The notes: generated by a model not told the origin, from the sequence alone. Numbered from the stretch's first letter, positions 6,593 through 12,483 are shown. The stretch is DNA of 12,483 nucleotides from Thermoanaerobaculales bacterium (GCA_025456385.1 JALOKS010000042.1:1-12483), one strand, 5' to 3'. Translations and numbers: made by a program.

Positions 6593-7750
6593 ATGGATTT
6601 CGGCTTGAACCAGGACCAGCTCGCCATCCGCGACATGGTGCGCGACTTCGCGCGCCGGGAGATCGCCCCCCGTGCCGCGGAGTGGGACGAGGCGCAGCAC
6701 TTTCCGCGCGAGCTCTTCAGCCGTCTCGGCGAGCTCGGCCTGTTGGGTGTGGTGATCCCCGATGACTGGGGCGGCGCGGGCCTCGGCTACGTCGAGTACG
6801 CGGCGGTTCTGGAGGAGATCGGAGCCGCCGACGGCGGCATCGGGCTCTCGGTCGCCGCCCACAACTCGCTGTGCACCAACCACCTCTACCTCTACGGCAC
6901 GGACGAGCTCAAGCGCAGCTACCTGCCGCGCCTCGCCTCCGGCGAGTGGATCGGAGCCTGGGGCCTGACCGAGCCGCAGGCCGGCTCGGACGCGGGAGGC
7001 ACTCGGACCACGGCGGTGCGCGACGGCGGCGAGTGGGTGCTCAACGGGTCGAAGAACTTCATCACCCACGCCTCCGTGGGCGACGCCGCGGTGGTCGTGG
7101 CGCGCACCTCGAAGGAGGGCGCACACCACGGCATCTCGGCCTTTTTCGTGCCCTTCGACCGCCCCGGGGTCTCGCCCGGCCGCAAGGAGAACAAGCTCGG
7201 CATGCGCGCCTCCGACACCTCGTCGCTGGTGCTCGAGGACTGCCGGGTGCCGGCCGACCACCTGCTCGGCGAGGAAGGGGAGGGCTTCATCCAGTCGATG
7301 CACGTGCTCGACGGCGGCCGGATCTCGATCGCGGCGCTTTCGGTCGGGATCGCGCGCGGCGCCCTCGACGCCGCGGTCGGCTACGCGGCCACCCGCGAGC
7401 AGTTCGGCAAGCCGATCGCTTCCTTCCAGCTCATCCGCGCCAAGCTCGCCGACATGGCGACTGCCGTCGACACCGCCCGGCTGCTGACCCAGCGCGCCGC
7501 GGCGATGAAGGACGCCGGCCTCGAGACCACGCGCGAGTCGTCGATGGCCAAGCTCCACGCCTCCGAGGTCGCGGTGGCGGTGTCCGAGGAGGCGGTGCAG
7601 ATCCACGGCGGCTACGGCTACACCAAGGACTATCCGGTGGAGCGCGCCTGGCGCGATGCCAAGCTGTGCACGATCGGCGAAGGCACCTCCGAGATCCAGC
7701 GCATGGTGATCGCGCGCGAGGTCCTGAAGGCCGCGGAGGGCGCCTCGTGA
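6593..7750 (+). CDS. Acyl-CoA dehydrogenase
   Basis: A 385-residue FAD-dependent acyl-CoA dehydrogenase, which introduces the alpha-beta double bond into acyl-CoA and passes electrons to ETF. Both family signatures are present: GLTEPQAGSDAGG in the middle domain and QIHGGYGYTKDYPVERAWRD near the C-terminus. The FAD/dimer motif ATREQFGKPI is intact. The catalytic base is E363 in GEGTSEIQ, the position used by short-chain and butyryl-CoA dehydrogenases; substrate length cannot be fixed from sequence. I chose the ATG at 6593 because GGGAGG (6583-6588) precedes it and MDFGLNQDQLAIRD is a normal start. An ATG at 6572 would add seven residues and overlap the previous stop as ATGA. It is followed with a GTGA overlap by methylmalonyl-CoA epimerase, suggesting branched-chain amino-acid or odd-chain fatty-acid breakdown. 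Confidence 0.95.
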   Translation: MDFGLNQDQLAIRDMVRDFARREIAPRAAEWDEAQHFPRELFSRLGELGLLGVVIPDDWGGAGLGYVEYAAVLEEIGAADGGIGLSVAAHNSLCTNHLYLYGTDELKRSYLPRLASGEWIGAWGLTEPQAGSDAGGTRTTAVRDGGEWVLNGSKNFITHASVGDAAVVVARTSKEGAHHGISAFFVPFDRPGVSPGRKENKLGMRASDTSSLVLEDCRVPADHLLGEEGEGFIQSMHVLDGGRISIAALSVGIARGALDAAVGYAATREQFGKPIASFQLIRAKLADMATAVDTARLLTQRAAAMKDAGLETTRESSMAKLHASEVAVAVSEEAVQIHGGYGYTKDYPVERAWRDAKLCTIGEGTSEIQRMVIAREVLKAAEGAS

Positions 7751-8169
7751 GCTCGGCTCCGGTCCTCGACCACATCGGCATCGCGGTCGAGTCGATCGCG
7801 GCGGGCCGCGCCTTCTACGAGGCCCTCGGCCTCGAGGTGTCAGGGGAGGAGGAGGTCCCCGGGCAGGGGGTCCGGGTCGCCTTCCTGCCAGTCGGCGACG
7901 GACGCCTCGAGCTCCTCGAGCCCACGACGGAAACCTCTCCGATCGCCCGCCACCTCGCTCGGCGGGGCCCCGGCATGCACCACGTCTGCCTGCGGGTTGC
8001 GGACATCCGCGAGGCGATGCGGCGTCTCGCGGCGGCCGGCTGCGAGCTGCTCTCAGCGGAGCCGCAGCCCGGCGCCCACGGCTGCCTGGTGTGCTTCGTG
8101 CACCCGCGCTCGAGCGGCGGCGTCCTGATCGAGCTTTCGCAGCCGGCGCCCTCGATGAGGGACGAGTGA
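7747..8169 (+). CDS. mce: Methylmalonyl-CoA epimerase (VOC superfamily)
   Basis: A 140-residue vicinal-oxygen-chelate protein that interconverts (2S)- and (2R)-methylmalonyl-CoA, linking propionyl-CoA carboxylase with methylmalonyl-CoA mutase. Two beta-alpha-beta-beta-beta modules are recognisable. Likely metal ligands are H9 (LDHIGIAV), E55 (GRLELLEP), H79 (GMHHVCLRV) and E129 (GVLIELSQ); the 50-residue spacing from H79 to E129 is as in known epimerases. The GTG at 7747 overlaps the dehydrogenase stop by four bases and is the only start that leaves the N-terminal module at normal length. It overlaps the next gene in the same way. No mutase or carboxylase gene lies in the window. A related VOC enzyme is the main alternative, but the motifs favour epimerase. 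Confidence 0.9.
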   Translation: MSSAPVLDHIGIAVESIAAGRAFYEALGLEVSGEEEVPGQGVRVAFLPVGDGRLELLEPTTETSPIARHLARRGPGMHHVCLRVADIREAMRRLAAAGCELLSAEPQPGAHGCLVCFVHPRSSGGVLIELSQPAPSMRDE

Positions 8170-8507
8170 CGGAACCTGCCGCCGATCTCGCCGCGGGTTC
8201 GCTGGTGGTCGTGCACTGCGGGACGCCGCGCGAAAAGGTGTGGGGCCTCATGCTGCGCCTCGACACCGTCGGCGTCGTCGTGCGCGGCCTCGACCTCGAG
8301 TCCGTCGAGGACTGGCTGCGCCAGGAGCGCTCCGGCGCCGAGCGGCTGATCGCGCCCGCCACCTTCTTCCTGCCCATGCACCGGGTGCAGCGCATCGATC
8401 TCGACGAGTCCACGCCGGCCGCGGCGAGCTTCGCCGAGCGCTTTGCGGCGGGCTGCGGGCGGGACGCCCGCGAAGCCCTGCTGGCGGGCGGCGGCGGAGC
8501 GAGGTGA
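8166..8507 (+). CDS. Conserved-looking small protein, unknown; possible Sm-like beta fold
   Basis: A 113-residue protein I cannot assign to a named family. It starts at GTG 8166, overlapping the epimerase stop by GTGA, and its own stop overlaps the next start by one base, so it is certainly in a translated chain. Predicted strands alternate along its length: SLVVVHC (12-18), KVWGLMLRLD (24-33), GVVVRGLDL (36-44), then a charged helical stretch EDWLRQERSG (48-57), ATFFLPMHRV (65-74) and QRIDLDE (75-81), with an Ala-rich helical tail. The order of short strands, with a Gly in the second and an Asp before the third, resembles an Sm/LSm barrel, but this is only a pattern impression. No signal peptide and no membrane segment. 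Its place next to the epimerase suggests a cytosolic protein. Confidence 0.75.
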   Translation: MTEPAADLAAGSLVVVHCGTPREKVWGLMLRLDTVGVVVRGLDLESVEDWLRQERSGAERLIAPATFFLPMHRVQRIDLDESTPAAASFAERFAAGCGRDAREALLAGGGGAR

Positions 8508-9403
8508 TGGCTCGGGTCGGGGCCGTCGCCGGGCTCGCCGCGGCACTCGGCCTGGCGGCCGCCGCCGCGACAGCTCAGTACCAGGGCCAGGTCGACGTCA
8601 ATGCGGTGGTCGTGGCGGTGACGGTCCGCAACAGCTCCGGGCGGGTTGTCACCGGGGTCGACCCGAGCCGCTTCAAGCTCGCCATCGACGGCATGACGGT
8701 GCCGATCCAGGACCTCGAGCTCGAACGGGACCTGCCCATCAGCCTGTGCTTCATCCTCGACACCTCGGGCTCCATGGTCGGCCGCAAGCTCAGCGGCAGC
8801 GAGCAGCTCATCACCGCGTTTCTCGAGCACCGCAGGCCGGAGGACGAGCTCGCCCTGTGGACCTTCGGCAACGATCGCGTCATGGAGCGCTTTCCTTTCG
8901 GCATGGGCTGGTACCTGCTGCCGCGCGTCCTCGAGACCCTCAAGCCATGGAGCACGACCGCACTCTATGACATGGTGCTGCGGGTGCCGGAAGCCCTCGA
9001 GAAGGCGCGCCACCACCGGCGGGCGGCGGTCCTGCTCACGGACGGCGTCGACAACGCCTCCCGGATCGGCGCCGACGAGGCGACGGCGGTCGCGCGACGC
9101 CTGGACACGCCGATCTACGTGCTCGGGGTCGAGCCGCCGCCGGCGATCGCCACCATCTCCGGCCCTTCGTACGAGGAGATCCTGACCCTGATCGCCGACG
9201 CCTCGGGTGGGCACTACCGCCGCATTCCCGAGGCCGAGCTCATGCCGGAGGTGGTCGACGAGATGGTGGCCGAGCTGTCGTCGCGCTACATCCTCACCTT
9301 CGTGACGTCGGGAGTGGGGACCGCGAAGTGGCGCGAGATCACGGTCACCGTCGACGGCTACCAGGCCATCACCCGCGCGGGCTACACGGGGACCCTGCCC
9401 TGA
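8507..9403 (+). CDS. Secreted von Willebrand A protein, acidobacterial VWFA-related family
   Basis: A 298-residue exported protein. The N-terminus has a signal peptide (MARVGAVAGLAAALGLAAAA, with probable cleavage after an ATA about residue 23). A short beta domain (VDVNAVVVAVTVRNSSGRVV) precedes a VWA domain with an intact metal-ion-dependent adhesion site: DTSGSM (D85, S87, S89), a Thr at 150-151 in STTALYD, and D179 in LLTDGVDN. The combination of the '..V.V.V.D..G..V.G...F.L..DG' lead-in and the VWA domain is typical of the VWFA-related Acidobacterial family, whose function is not established; VWA domains generally mediate metal-dependent protein binding. The C-terminus (ITVTVDGYQAITRAGY) resembles that family's usual ending. 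ATG 8507 overlaps the preceding stop (TGATG); a GTG three bases earlier is an alternative. Last gene of the overlapping run. Confidence 0.88.
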   Translation: MARVGAVAGLAAALGLAAAAATAQYQGQVDVNAVVVAVTVRNSSGRVVTGVDPSRFKLAIDGMTVPIQDLELERDLPISLCFILDTSGSMVGRKLSGSEQLITAFLEHRRPEDELALWTFGNDRVMERFPFGMGWYLLPRVLETLKPWSTTALYDMVLRVPEALEKARHHRRAAVLLTDGVDNASRIGADEATAVARRLDTPIYVLGVEPPPAIATISGPSYEEILTLIADASGGHYRRIPEAELMPEVVDEMVAELSSRYILTFVTSGVGTAKWREITVTVDGYQAITRAGYTGTLP

Positions 9404-9438
9404 CCGGTGGTTCCGCGCGGCCCGGCTCCGCTGTGTAC

Positions 9439-9444
9439 TACAAT
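9439..9444 (+). promoter_or_regulatory. Candidate -10 box for the outer-membrane protein gene
   Basis: TACAAT (9439-9444) matches five of six -10 positions and stands in the only AT-richer patch of the 99-base gap between the VWA and beta-barrel genes. The predicted start near 9451 gives a leader of about 52 nt. No recognisable -35 hexamer lies at 16-18 bases, so this is a partial match only. Confidence 0.4.
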
Positions 9445-9502
9445 GAGAGCGTCAACCCGAAGGGTGCGACCTGCTGCCGAAACCAAGATCGTGGAGGTTT
9501 TC

Positions 9503-10042
9503 ATGCGCAAGGCTCTTCTGCTGCTCGCAATCTGCATCGTGGCCGCGCCGGCCTGGGCCGGCGGCGGACTGAGCCTCTTCGGCTCCTACGCCCAGCTCAG
9601 CGAGGAGTCGGAGGCTGTCGGCTTCGGCGCCCGCCTGAGCTTCGGCAGCGACCGTTGGGTCGGCGACCTCAGCTGGACGTGGTACCCGAGCGAGGACTCG
9701 ACCGCGACCGCCGCCGGCTACGAGGACAGCCTGCAGGTGATCCCTCTCGACCTCGGCGTCCGCCTCTTCTTCAACTCGTCGGGCTCGTTCGCGCCCTACG
9801 TCGGCGCCGGCGGCACCTTCTTCTACACGAACCTCGACGCCGGCAGCATCGACAAGGCCTACGGCGCCTACGGCGTGCTCGGCTTCAACCTCGGCCGGGG
9901 CAGCCTGAAGTTCTTCGCCGAGGGCATCTACCGCTGGGGCGAGACCGACGTCGCCTACTACGTTGGCGAGCAGGTGGTCGCGAGTTCGGAGTTCGACCTC
10001 GGCGGCTACGGAGCCAACGCGGGCATCGTGTTCTCGTTCTGA
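9503..10042 (+). CDS. Small outer-membrane beta-barrel protein
   Basis: A 179-residue exported protein. The signal peptide MRKALLLLAICIVAAPAWA is followed directly by GGGLSLFGSY, so cleavage after residue 19 is likely. The mature part is a string of amphipathic strands rich in Gly, Tyr, Phe and Ser with alternating hydrophobic residues (GFGARLSFG, WVGDLSWTWY, LDLGVRLFF, YVGAGGTFFY, GAYGVLGFNLG, KFFAEGIYRW, GGYGANAGIVFSF). It ends in Phe, the usual C-terminal residue for BAM-dependent insertion, indicating an eight-strand-type barrel; function unknown. The frame is open upstream to a GTG at 9407, but the signal peptide and the GGAGG just before the ATG fix the start at 9503. Its stop is one base from the stop of the convergent YbjQ gene. 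Confidence 0.85.
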   Translation: MRKALLLLAICIVAAPAWAGGGLSLFGSYAQLSEESEAVGFGARLSFGSDRWVGDLSWTWYPSEDSTATAAGYEDSLQVIPLDLGVRLFFNSSGSFAPYVGAGGTFFYTNLDAGSIDKAYGAYGVLGFNLGRGSLKFFAEGIYRWGETDVAYYVGEQVVASSEFDLGGYGANAGIVFSF

Positions 10043-10043
10043 G

Positions 10044-10388
10044 CTAGCCGCCGGCCTCTGCCGCCTGCTCCTCGTCCACGACCACCACCGCGGTGCCGTA
10101 GGCGAGGAGCTCGGAAGCTCCCTGCATGAGCTCGGAGGTGGCGAAGCGGGTCATGATGATCGCGTTCGCGCCGAGCTCATGCGCCTCCTCGACCATCCGG
10201 TCGAGAGCCTGCTCACGGGACTCGGCCATCATCTTGGTGTACTCCGAGATCTCACCGCCCACGATGTTGCGCAGCACGGCCATCAGGTCGCGGCCGATGT
10301 GGCGGGCGCGAATGGTGTTGCCGCGCACCAGGCCGAGGGTGCGCACGATCCTCTTGCCCACGATGCGGTTGTCGGTGATGACGATCAT
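10044..10388 (-). CDS. YbjQ/UPF0145 family protein
   Basis: A 114-residue protein matching the YbjQ/UPF0145 family, small cytosolic proteins that form pentamers or larger rings and are often labelled heavy-metal-binding. Diagnostic blocks are present in order: VGKRIVRTLGLVRGNTIRAR (10-29), HIGRDLMAVLRNIVGGEISE (30-49), the helix ESREQALDRMVEEA, then ELGANAIIMTRF and ASELLAYGTAVVV. No signal peptide. No proven reaction is known to me. The ATG at 10388 overlaps the anti-sigma stop as ATGA, so it is translationally coupled to that gene and is the last member of the minus-strand operon. Its own stop (10044-10046) nearly abuts the convergent beta-barrel gene, leaving no room for a separate terminator. 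Confidence 0.92.
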   Translation of the reverse strand: MIVITDNRIVGKRIVRTLGLVRGNTIRARHIGRDLMAVLRNIVGGEISEYTKMMAESREQALDRMVEEAHELGANAIIMTRFATSELMQGASELLAYGTAVVVVDEEQAAEAGG

Positions 10389-10828
10389 TTCTGCACCTCG
10401 CGGTAGGGGTCCGTCCTGGCCGCCGCAAGGCGGTCCAGCGCCACCGAGATCAGGAGCAGTGCGAGGGCGCTCAGGCCGCCGAAGGCGAGCACCTTCTCGA
10501 CCAGGCCGGCAGGCGAGATCCAGAGCTGCCACAGCCCGTAGACGGCGACCGCGGCCACCCACACCAGGCCCAGCACCCAGCCGGCGCCGCGGCTGAGCAG
10601 GCTCAGCCCGCTGCGCGGCCGCTCGTCCCACTGGCGGTCGTCGGGCGCGACGAACGCGGTCGACATCGTGGCCTCCCTCATGGTTCGCAGCTCGGCGAGC
10701 AGCGCGCGGCAGTGCGCGCAGTCCTCGACGTGAATGCGGACCTTCTGCTCGGCAGCCTGCGTCAGCTCGCCGTCGAGGTACCCTGAGACCAGGGCCTCGT
10801 CGAATGCGCGGGGGCAGCTTGCGCACAT
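10385..10828 (-). CDS. Zinc-binding (zf-HC2/ZAS-type) membrane anti-sigma factor
   Basis: A 147-residue anti-sigma factor. The N-terminal zf-HC2 module has C5, the GYLDGEL motif (16-22), and H33-x3-C37-x2-C40 in HVEDCAHC, the ZAS signature that holds zinc and clamps a partner ECF sigma factor. An additional C2 makes an N-terminal CASC pair. A polar linker (about 50-80) leads to two hydrophobic segments, roughly 82-104 and 113-131, so it should sit in the inner membrane with the sensor domain in the cytoplasm. The ATG follows the sigma stop after one base (TGAGATG), with GGGGAGG upstream, the typical coupled sigma/anti-sigma layout. In redox-responsive ZAS proteins such as RsrA, oxidation of these Cys releases sigma; whether that occurs here is inference from the antioxidant neighbours. 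Confidence 0.85.
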   Translation of the reverse strand: MCASCPRAFDEALVSGYLDGELTQAAEQKVRIHVEDCAHCRALLAELRTMREATMSTAFVAPDDRQWDERPRSGLSLLSRGAGWVLGLVWVAAVAVYGLWQLWISPAGLVEKVLAFGGLSALALLLISVALDRLAAARTDPYREVQK

Positions 10829-10829
10829 C

Positions 10830-11444
10830 TCACACCTCCCCTGTGCGGCGCTGCCTTTGCCGCACCAGTTCCTGGAGCCGGCGCCGCGCGCGGTGCAGGC
10901 GGGACATCACCGTGCCCCGCGGGATCTCGAGCGCGGCCGCGATCTCGGCGTAGGCGAGGCCCTGGTAGTCGCGCAGGACGAGGACCTCCCGATACTCGGA
11001 CGGAAGCGCCTGCAGACATCGCCATGCCAGGGCCTGGAGCTGGCGGCGCGAGGCCAGCGCCTCGGGGTCGGGGCCCGGGTCGCTCGGCTCGAGGCGCAGC
11101 ACGCCCTCGTCCGGCTCCAATGACTCGGTCCGCCGCACGCGCCGCCGGCGCGCCCGGTCGCGGACCAGGTTGCGCACGATGTGCAGCAGCCAGGGCCGAA
11201 CCGGCCGTTCCGGATCGAAGCGGCCGAGCGACCGGAAGAAGCGCAGCATGGCGTCCTGCGCCACGTCGAGCGCGTCGTCCGGATGGCCGGTGAGCTGCAG
11301 CGCGAACAGGTAGGCCTGCTGCCGGCAGCTGCGGGCGAGCTCGTCGAGTGCCGACGTCTCGCCGCGCTGCGCGAGCACGACGGTCTGCGTCTCGCTCGGC
11401 AACGCCGCGGTTGCGGCGGCGGGCAGCGGCTGCGGATGGGTCAT
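10830..11444 (-). CDS. ECF (sigma-70 family) RNA polymerase sigma factor
   Basis: A 204-residue ECF sigma factor. Region 2 covers about 35-103, with the DDALDVAQDAMLRFFRSLGRF core and the PWLLHIVRNLVRDRARR helix that melts and binds the -10. Region 4 covers about 138-192, with LPSEYREVLVLRDYQGLAYAEIAAALEIP and the recognition helix GTVMSRLHRARRRL. The linker is Glu/Pro/Asp-rich. I chose the ATG at 11444; an in-frame GTG at 11456 adds four residues and has a GGGAGG almost against it, so either start is possible. It is followed within one base by its membrane anti-sigma factor and preceded, 90 bases upstream, by thiol peroxidase. Likely held inactive by that anti-sigma factor and possibly autoregulated. 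Confidence 0.92.
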   Translation of the reverse strand: MTHPQPLPAAATAALPSETQTVVLAQRGETSALDELARSCRQQAYLFALQLTGHPDDALDVAQDAMLRFFRSLGRFDPERPVRPWLLHIVRNLVRDRARRRRVRRTESLEPDEGVLRLEPSDPGPDPEALASRRQLQALAWRCLQALPSEYREVLVLRDYQGLAYAEIAAALEIPRGTVMSRLHRARRRLQELVRQRQRRTGEV

Positions 11445-11465
11445 GGCAACGCCCACTCCCTCCCG

Positions 11466-11490
11466 TACGCGGCCGCCTGCCGCCGATTCC
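11466..11490 (-). promoter_or_regulatory. Tentative ECF-type autoregulatory promoter
   Basis: On the minus strand GGAAT (11490-11486) is followed after 17 bases by GTA (11468-11466). This resembles the GGAAT-N18-GTT promoters used by SigR-type redox sigma factors, and it lies in the gap just before the sigma gene. The predicted start would leave only a very short leader. Motifs this short occur by chance, so the call is weak. Confidence 0.18.
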
Positions 11491-11520
11491 CGTGCCCGGC
11501 CGGCGCGGGTCGAGCCGCCG

Positions 11521-11534
11521 GGGGCACCGGCCCC
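11521..11534 (-). other. Short GC hairpin after the tpx stop
   Basis: Immediately past the TGA of the thiol peroxidase gene, reading on the minus strand, the sequence GGGGC-CGGT-GCCCC can form a five-pair stem with a four-base loop. It lacks the downstream U tract of an intrinsic terminator, so at most it may attenuate transcription or stabilise the upstream message end before the sigma-factor gene. Confidence 0.35.
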
Positions 11535-12035
11535 TCAGCGCAGGGCGGCGAGCGCCGCCTCGTAGTCGGGCTCGGTGGTGATCTCGCCGACGAGCTGGGC
11601 GTGAAGGACCCTGTCCTGCTCGTCGAGCACCACCACCGCCCGAGCGCAGAGGCCTGCCAGCGGCCCGTCGACGAGGAGCACGCCGTAGGCCCTGGCGAAG
11701 TCGCGGTCCCGCATCATCGACAGCGGCACGACGTTGGCGAGGCCCTCGGCCGAGCAGAAGCGGCCCTGGGCGAAGGGCAGATCGGCCGAGACCACCAGCA
11801 CCACGGTGTTGTCGAGGGACGACGCGGCCTGGTTGAAGTGCCGCGCCGAGGCCGCGCAGACCGCGGTGTCGAGGCTGGGGACGATGTTGAGGACCTTGCG
11901 CCTGCCGGCCCAGGCCTCGAGCCCGACGTCGGCGAGACCGCCGGTGGTGAGTCGAAAGGCGGGTGCCGGGCTGCCCGGTGCGGGCAGCTCGCCGTTGGTG
12001 TGGACCACGTTTCCCTTGAGATGAGTGACTGCCAT
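11535..12035 (-). CDS. tpx: Thiol peroxidase (atypical 2-Cys peroxiredoxin, Tpx)
   Basis: A 166-residue peroxiredoxin of the Tpx group, which reduces H2O2 and organic hydroperoxides using electrons from thioredoxin. The active-site motif PSLDTAVC keeps the P53-x3-T57-x2-C60 pattern; Ala58 replaces the usual Pro of DTPVC. The resolving cysteine is C94 in RFCSAEGLANV, the hallmark of Tpx. The spacing C60 to C94 agrees with E. coli Tpx (C61, C95). An additional C130 is not part of the known mechanism. Full length compared with the roughly 168-residue family norm. A ribosome-binding site (GGGAG, five bases before the ATG at 12035) is evident. The upstream gene stops 18 bases before, so the two are probably cotranscribed. 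A GGGGC-CGGT-GCCCC hairpin follows the stop but without a T run. Confidence 0.95.
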   Translation of the reverse strand: MAVTHLKGNVVHTNGELPAPGSPAPAFRLTTGGLADVGLEAWAGRRKVLNIVPSLDTAVCAASARHFNQAASSLDNTVVLVVSADLPFAQGRFCSAEGLANVVPLSMMRDRDFARAYGVLLVDGPLAGLCARAVVVLDEQDRVLHAQLVGEITTEPDYEAALAALR

Positions 12036-12053
12036 GGTGGCTCCCTTCCGTGT

Positions 12054-12483
12054 TCAGCTGGACCAGCGCTTCTCGAGCAGGGCGACGACCGCCTCGTAGC
12101 CCGCGGCGTCGGCGGCGTCGAAGTGGGCCGCACGGTGCGAGTCGACGTCGAGGACCCCGATCGGCCGGCCTCGAGCGTCGTGGATCGGCACCACGAGCTC
12201 GGACCGGCTCCGCTCGTCGCAGGGGATGTGGCCAGGAAACGAGTGCACGTCGGCCACGAGCTGCGTCGAGTCGGTGTCGATCGCCGCCCAGCAGACGCCG
12301 CGGTGCGCTTCGAGAACCTGGCAGGCCAGCGGCCCCTGGTAGGCGTCCACGACCAGATCGCCGTTCTTGAGGAAGTAGAAGCCGGTCCACGACACCCCGG
12401 GCAGCTTGTGGTGGAGGAGAGCGGCGGCGGTGGCGCAGTGGGCGGTGCGGTCGTCGCTCTTCGCGAGCAGCTCGCCGAGCTGC
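12054..12483 (-). CDS. msrC: Free methionine-(R)-sulfoxide reductase, GAF domain (5' end cut by window)
   Basis: The visible 142 residues are a GAF-domain protein of the fRMsr/YebR (MsrC) family, which reduces free methionine-(R)-sulfoxide in the cytosol. All three family cysteines are present with exact spacing: PLACQV, then RGVCWA ten residues on, then GHIPCDERSRSE 24 further, matching E. coli C84, C94 and C118. SWTGFYFLKNG, QLVADVHSFPGH and IGVLDVDS are other family blocks. The reading frame stays open from the GTG at 12395 to the window edge with family-like sequence (QLGELLAKSDDRTAHCATAA...), so the true start lies outside; I estimate 10-25 residues are missing. It is followed 18 bases later by tpx, which fits a shared antioxidant operon. 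Confidence 0.93.
   Translation of the reverse strand, partial: QLGELLAKSDDRTAHCATAAALLHHKLPGVSWTGFYFLKNGDLVVDAYQGPLACQVLEAHRGVCWAAIDTDSTQLVADVHSFPGHIPCDERSRSELVVPIHDARGRPIGVLDVDSHRAAHFDAADAAGYEAVVALLEKRWSS

Noticed and set aside
6515..9214. 899-codon open frame on the minus strand
   Set aside because: It lies antisense to the acyl-CoA dehydrogenase, epimerase, small protein and VWA genes, all with clear family motifs. Its product is low-complexity Arg/Gly/Ala/Glu sequence, the usual artefact of GC-rich coding DNA.
9407..10042. Longer form of the beta-barrel protein from GTG 9407
   Set aside because: It would bury a clear signal peptide behind 32 unrelated residues and skip the GGAGG just before the ATG at 9503.
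10762..12390. 542-codon open frame on the minus strand in another frame
   Set aside because: Same strand as fRMsr, Tpx and the sigma factor but in a shifted frame across all three; those have intact active-site motifs, so this frame is a shadow.

Overview
The window is a GC-rich chromosomal segment with dense gene packing, many GTG starts and 1-4 nt gene overlaps. The best taxonomic clue is the secreted von Willebrand A protein at 8507-9403, which resembles the 'VWFA-related Acidobacterial domain' family. With a beta-barrel outer-membrane protein and a lipoprotein, this points to a diderm, most likely Acidobacteriota. That is inference from protein families; no rRNA or tRNA gene is visible. 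I see no mobile element, CRISPR array or phage gene.

Left part (1-2945): a gene-poor end (1-207), then a Nif3-like metal protein on the minus strand. Divergent from it is a two-gene regulatory operon: a BlaI/MecI-type repressor followed, with zero gap, by a membrane protein joining a BlaR1-type M56 protease to a C-terminal M23 (LytM-type) peptidoglycan peptidase domain. The M23 domain sits where BlaR1 has its beta-lactam sensor. The 101-bp divergent region holds a near-consensus promoter (TTGACA-17-TATTGT) overlapped by three TGTAGC/GCTAC half-sites, a convincing candidate operator. This is the most interesting system in the window: a possible cell-wall-responsive repressor/protease switch.

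Middle (3040-9403, plus strand): a DUF924 gene, then a run of six genes with almost no spacing: a DnaC-like ATPase (possibly leaderless), a SpoIID/LytB-like lipoprotein, an acyl-CoA dehydrogenase, methylmalonyl-CoA epimerase, a 113-aa unknown protein with a possible Sm-like beta pattern, and the VWA protein. The dehydrogenase and epimerase fit acyl-CoA/propionyl-CoA breakdown. The others have no obvious metabolic link and may simply share transcription. A small outer-membrane beta-barrel gene (9503-10042) follows with its own -10-like element.

Right part (10044-12483, minus strand): read 3' to 5' of the window, a probable operon of free methionine-(R)-sulfoxide reductase (cut by the window edge), thiol peroxidase Tpx, ECF sigma factor, zinc-binding membrane anti-sigma factor, and a YbjQ/UPF0145 protein. 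Two thiol-based antioxidant enzymes beside a sigma factor and a cysteine-rich anti-sigma factor suggest a redox-stress regulon. The middle and right blocks converge with their stop codons one base apart.
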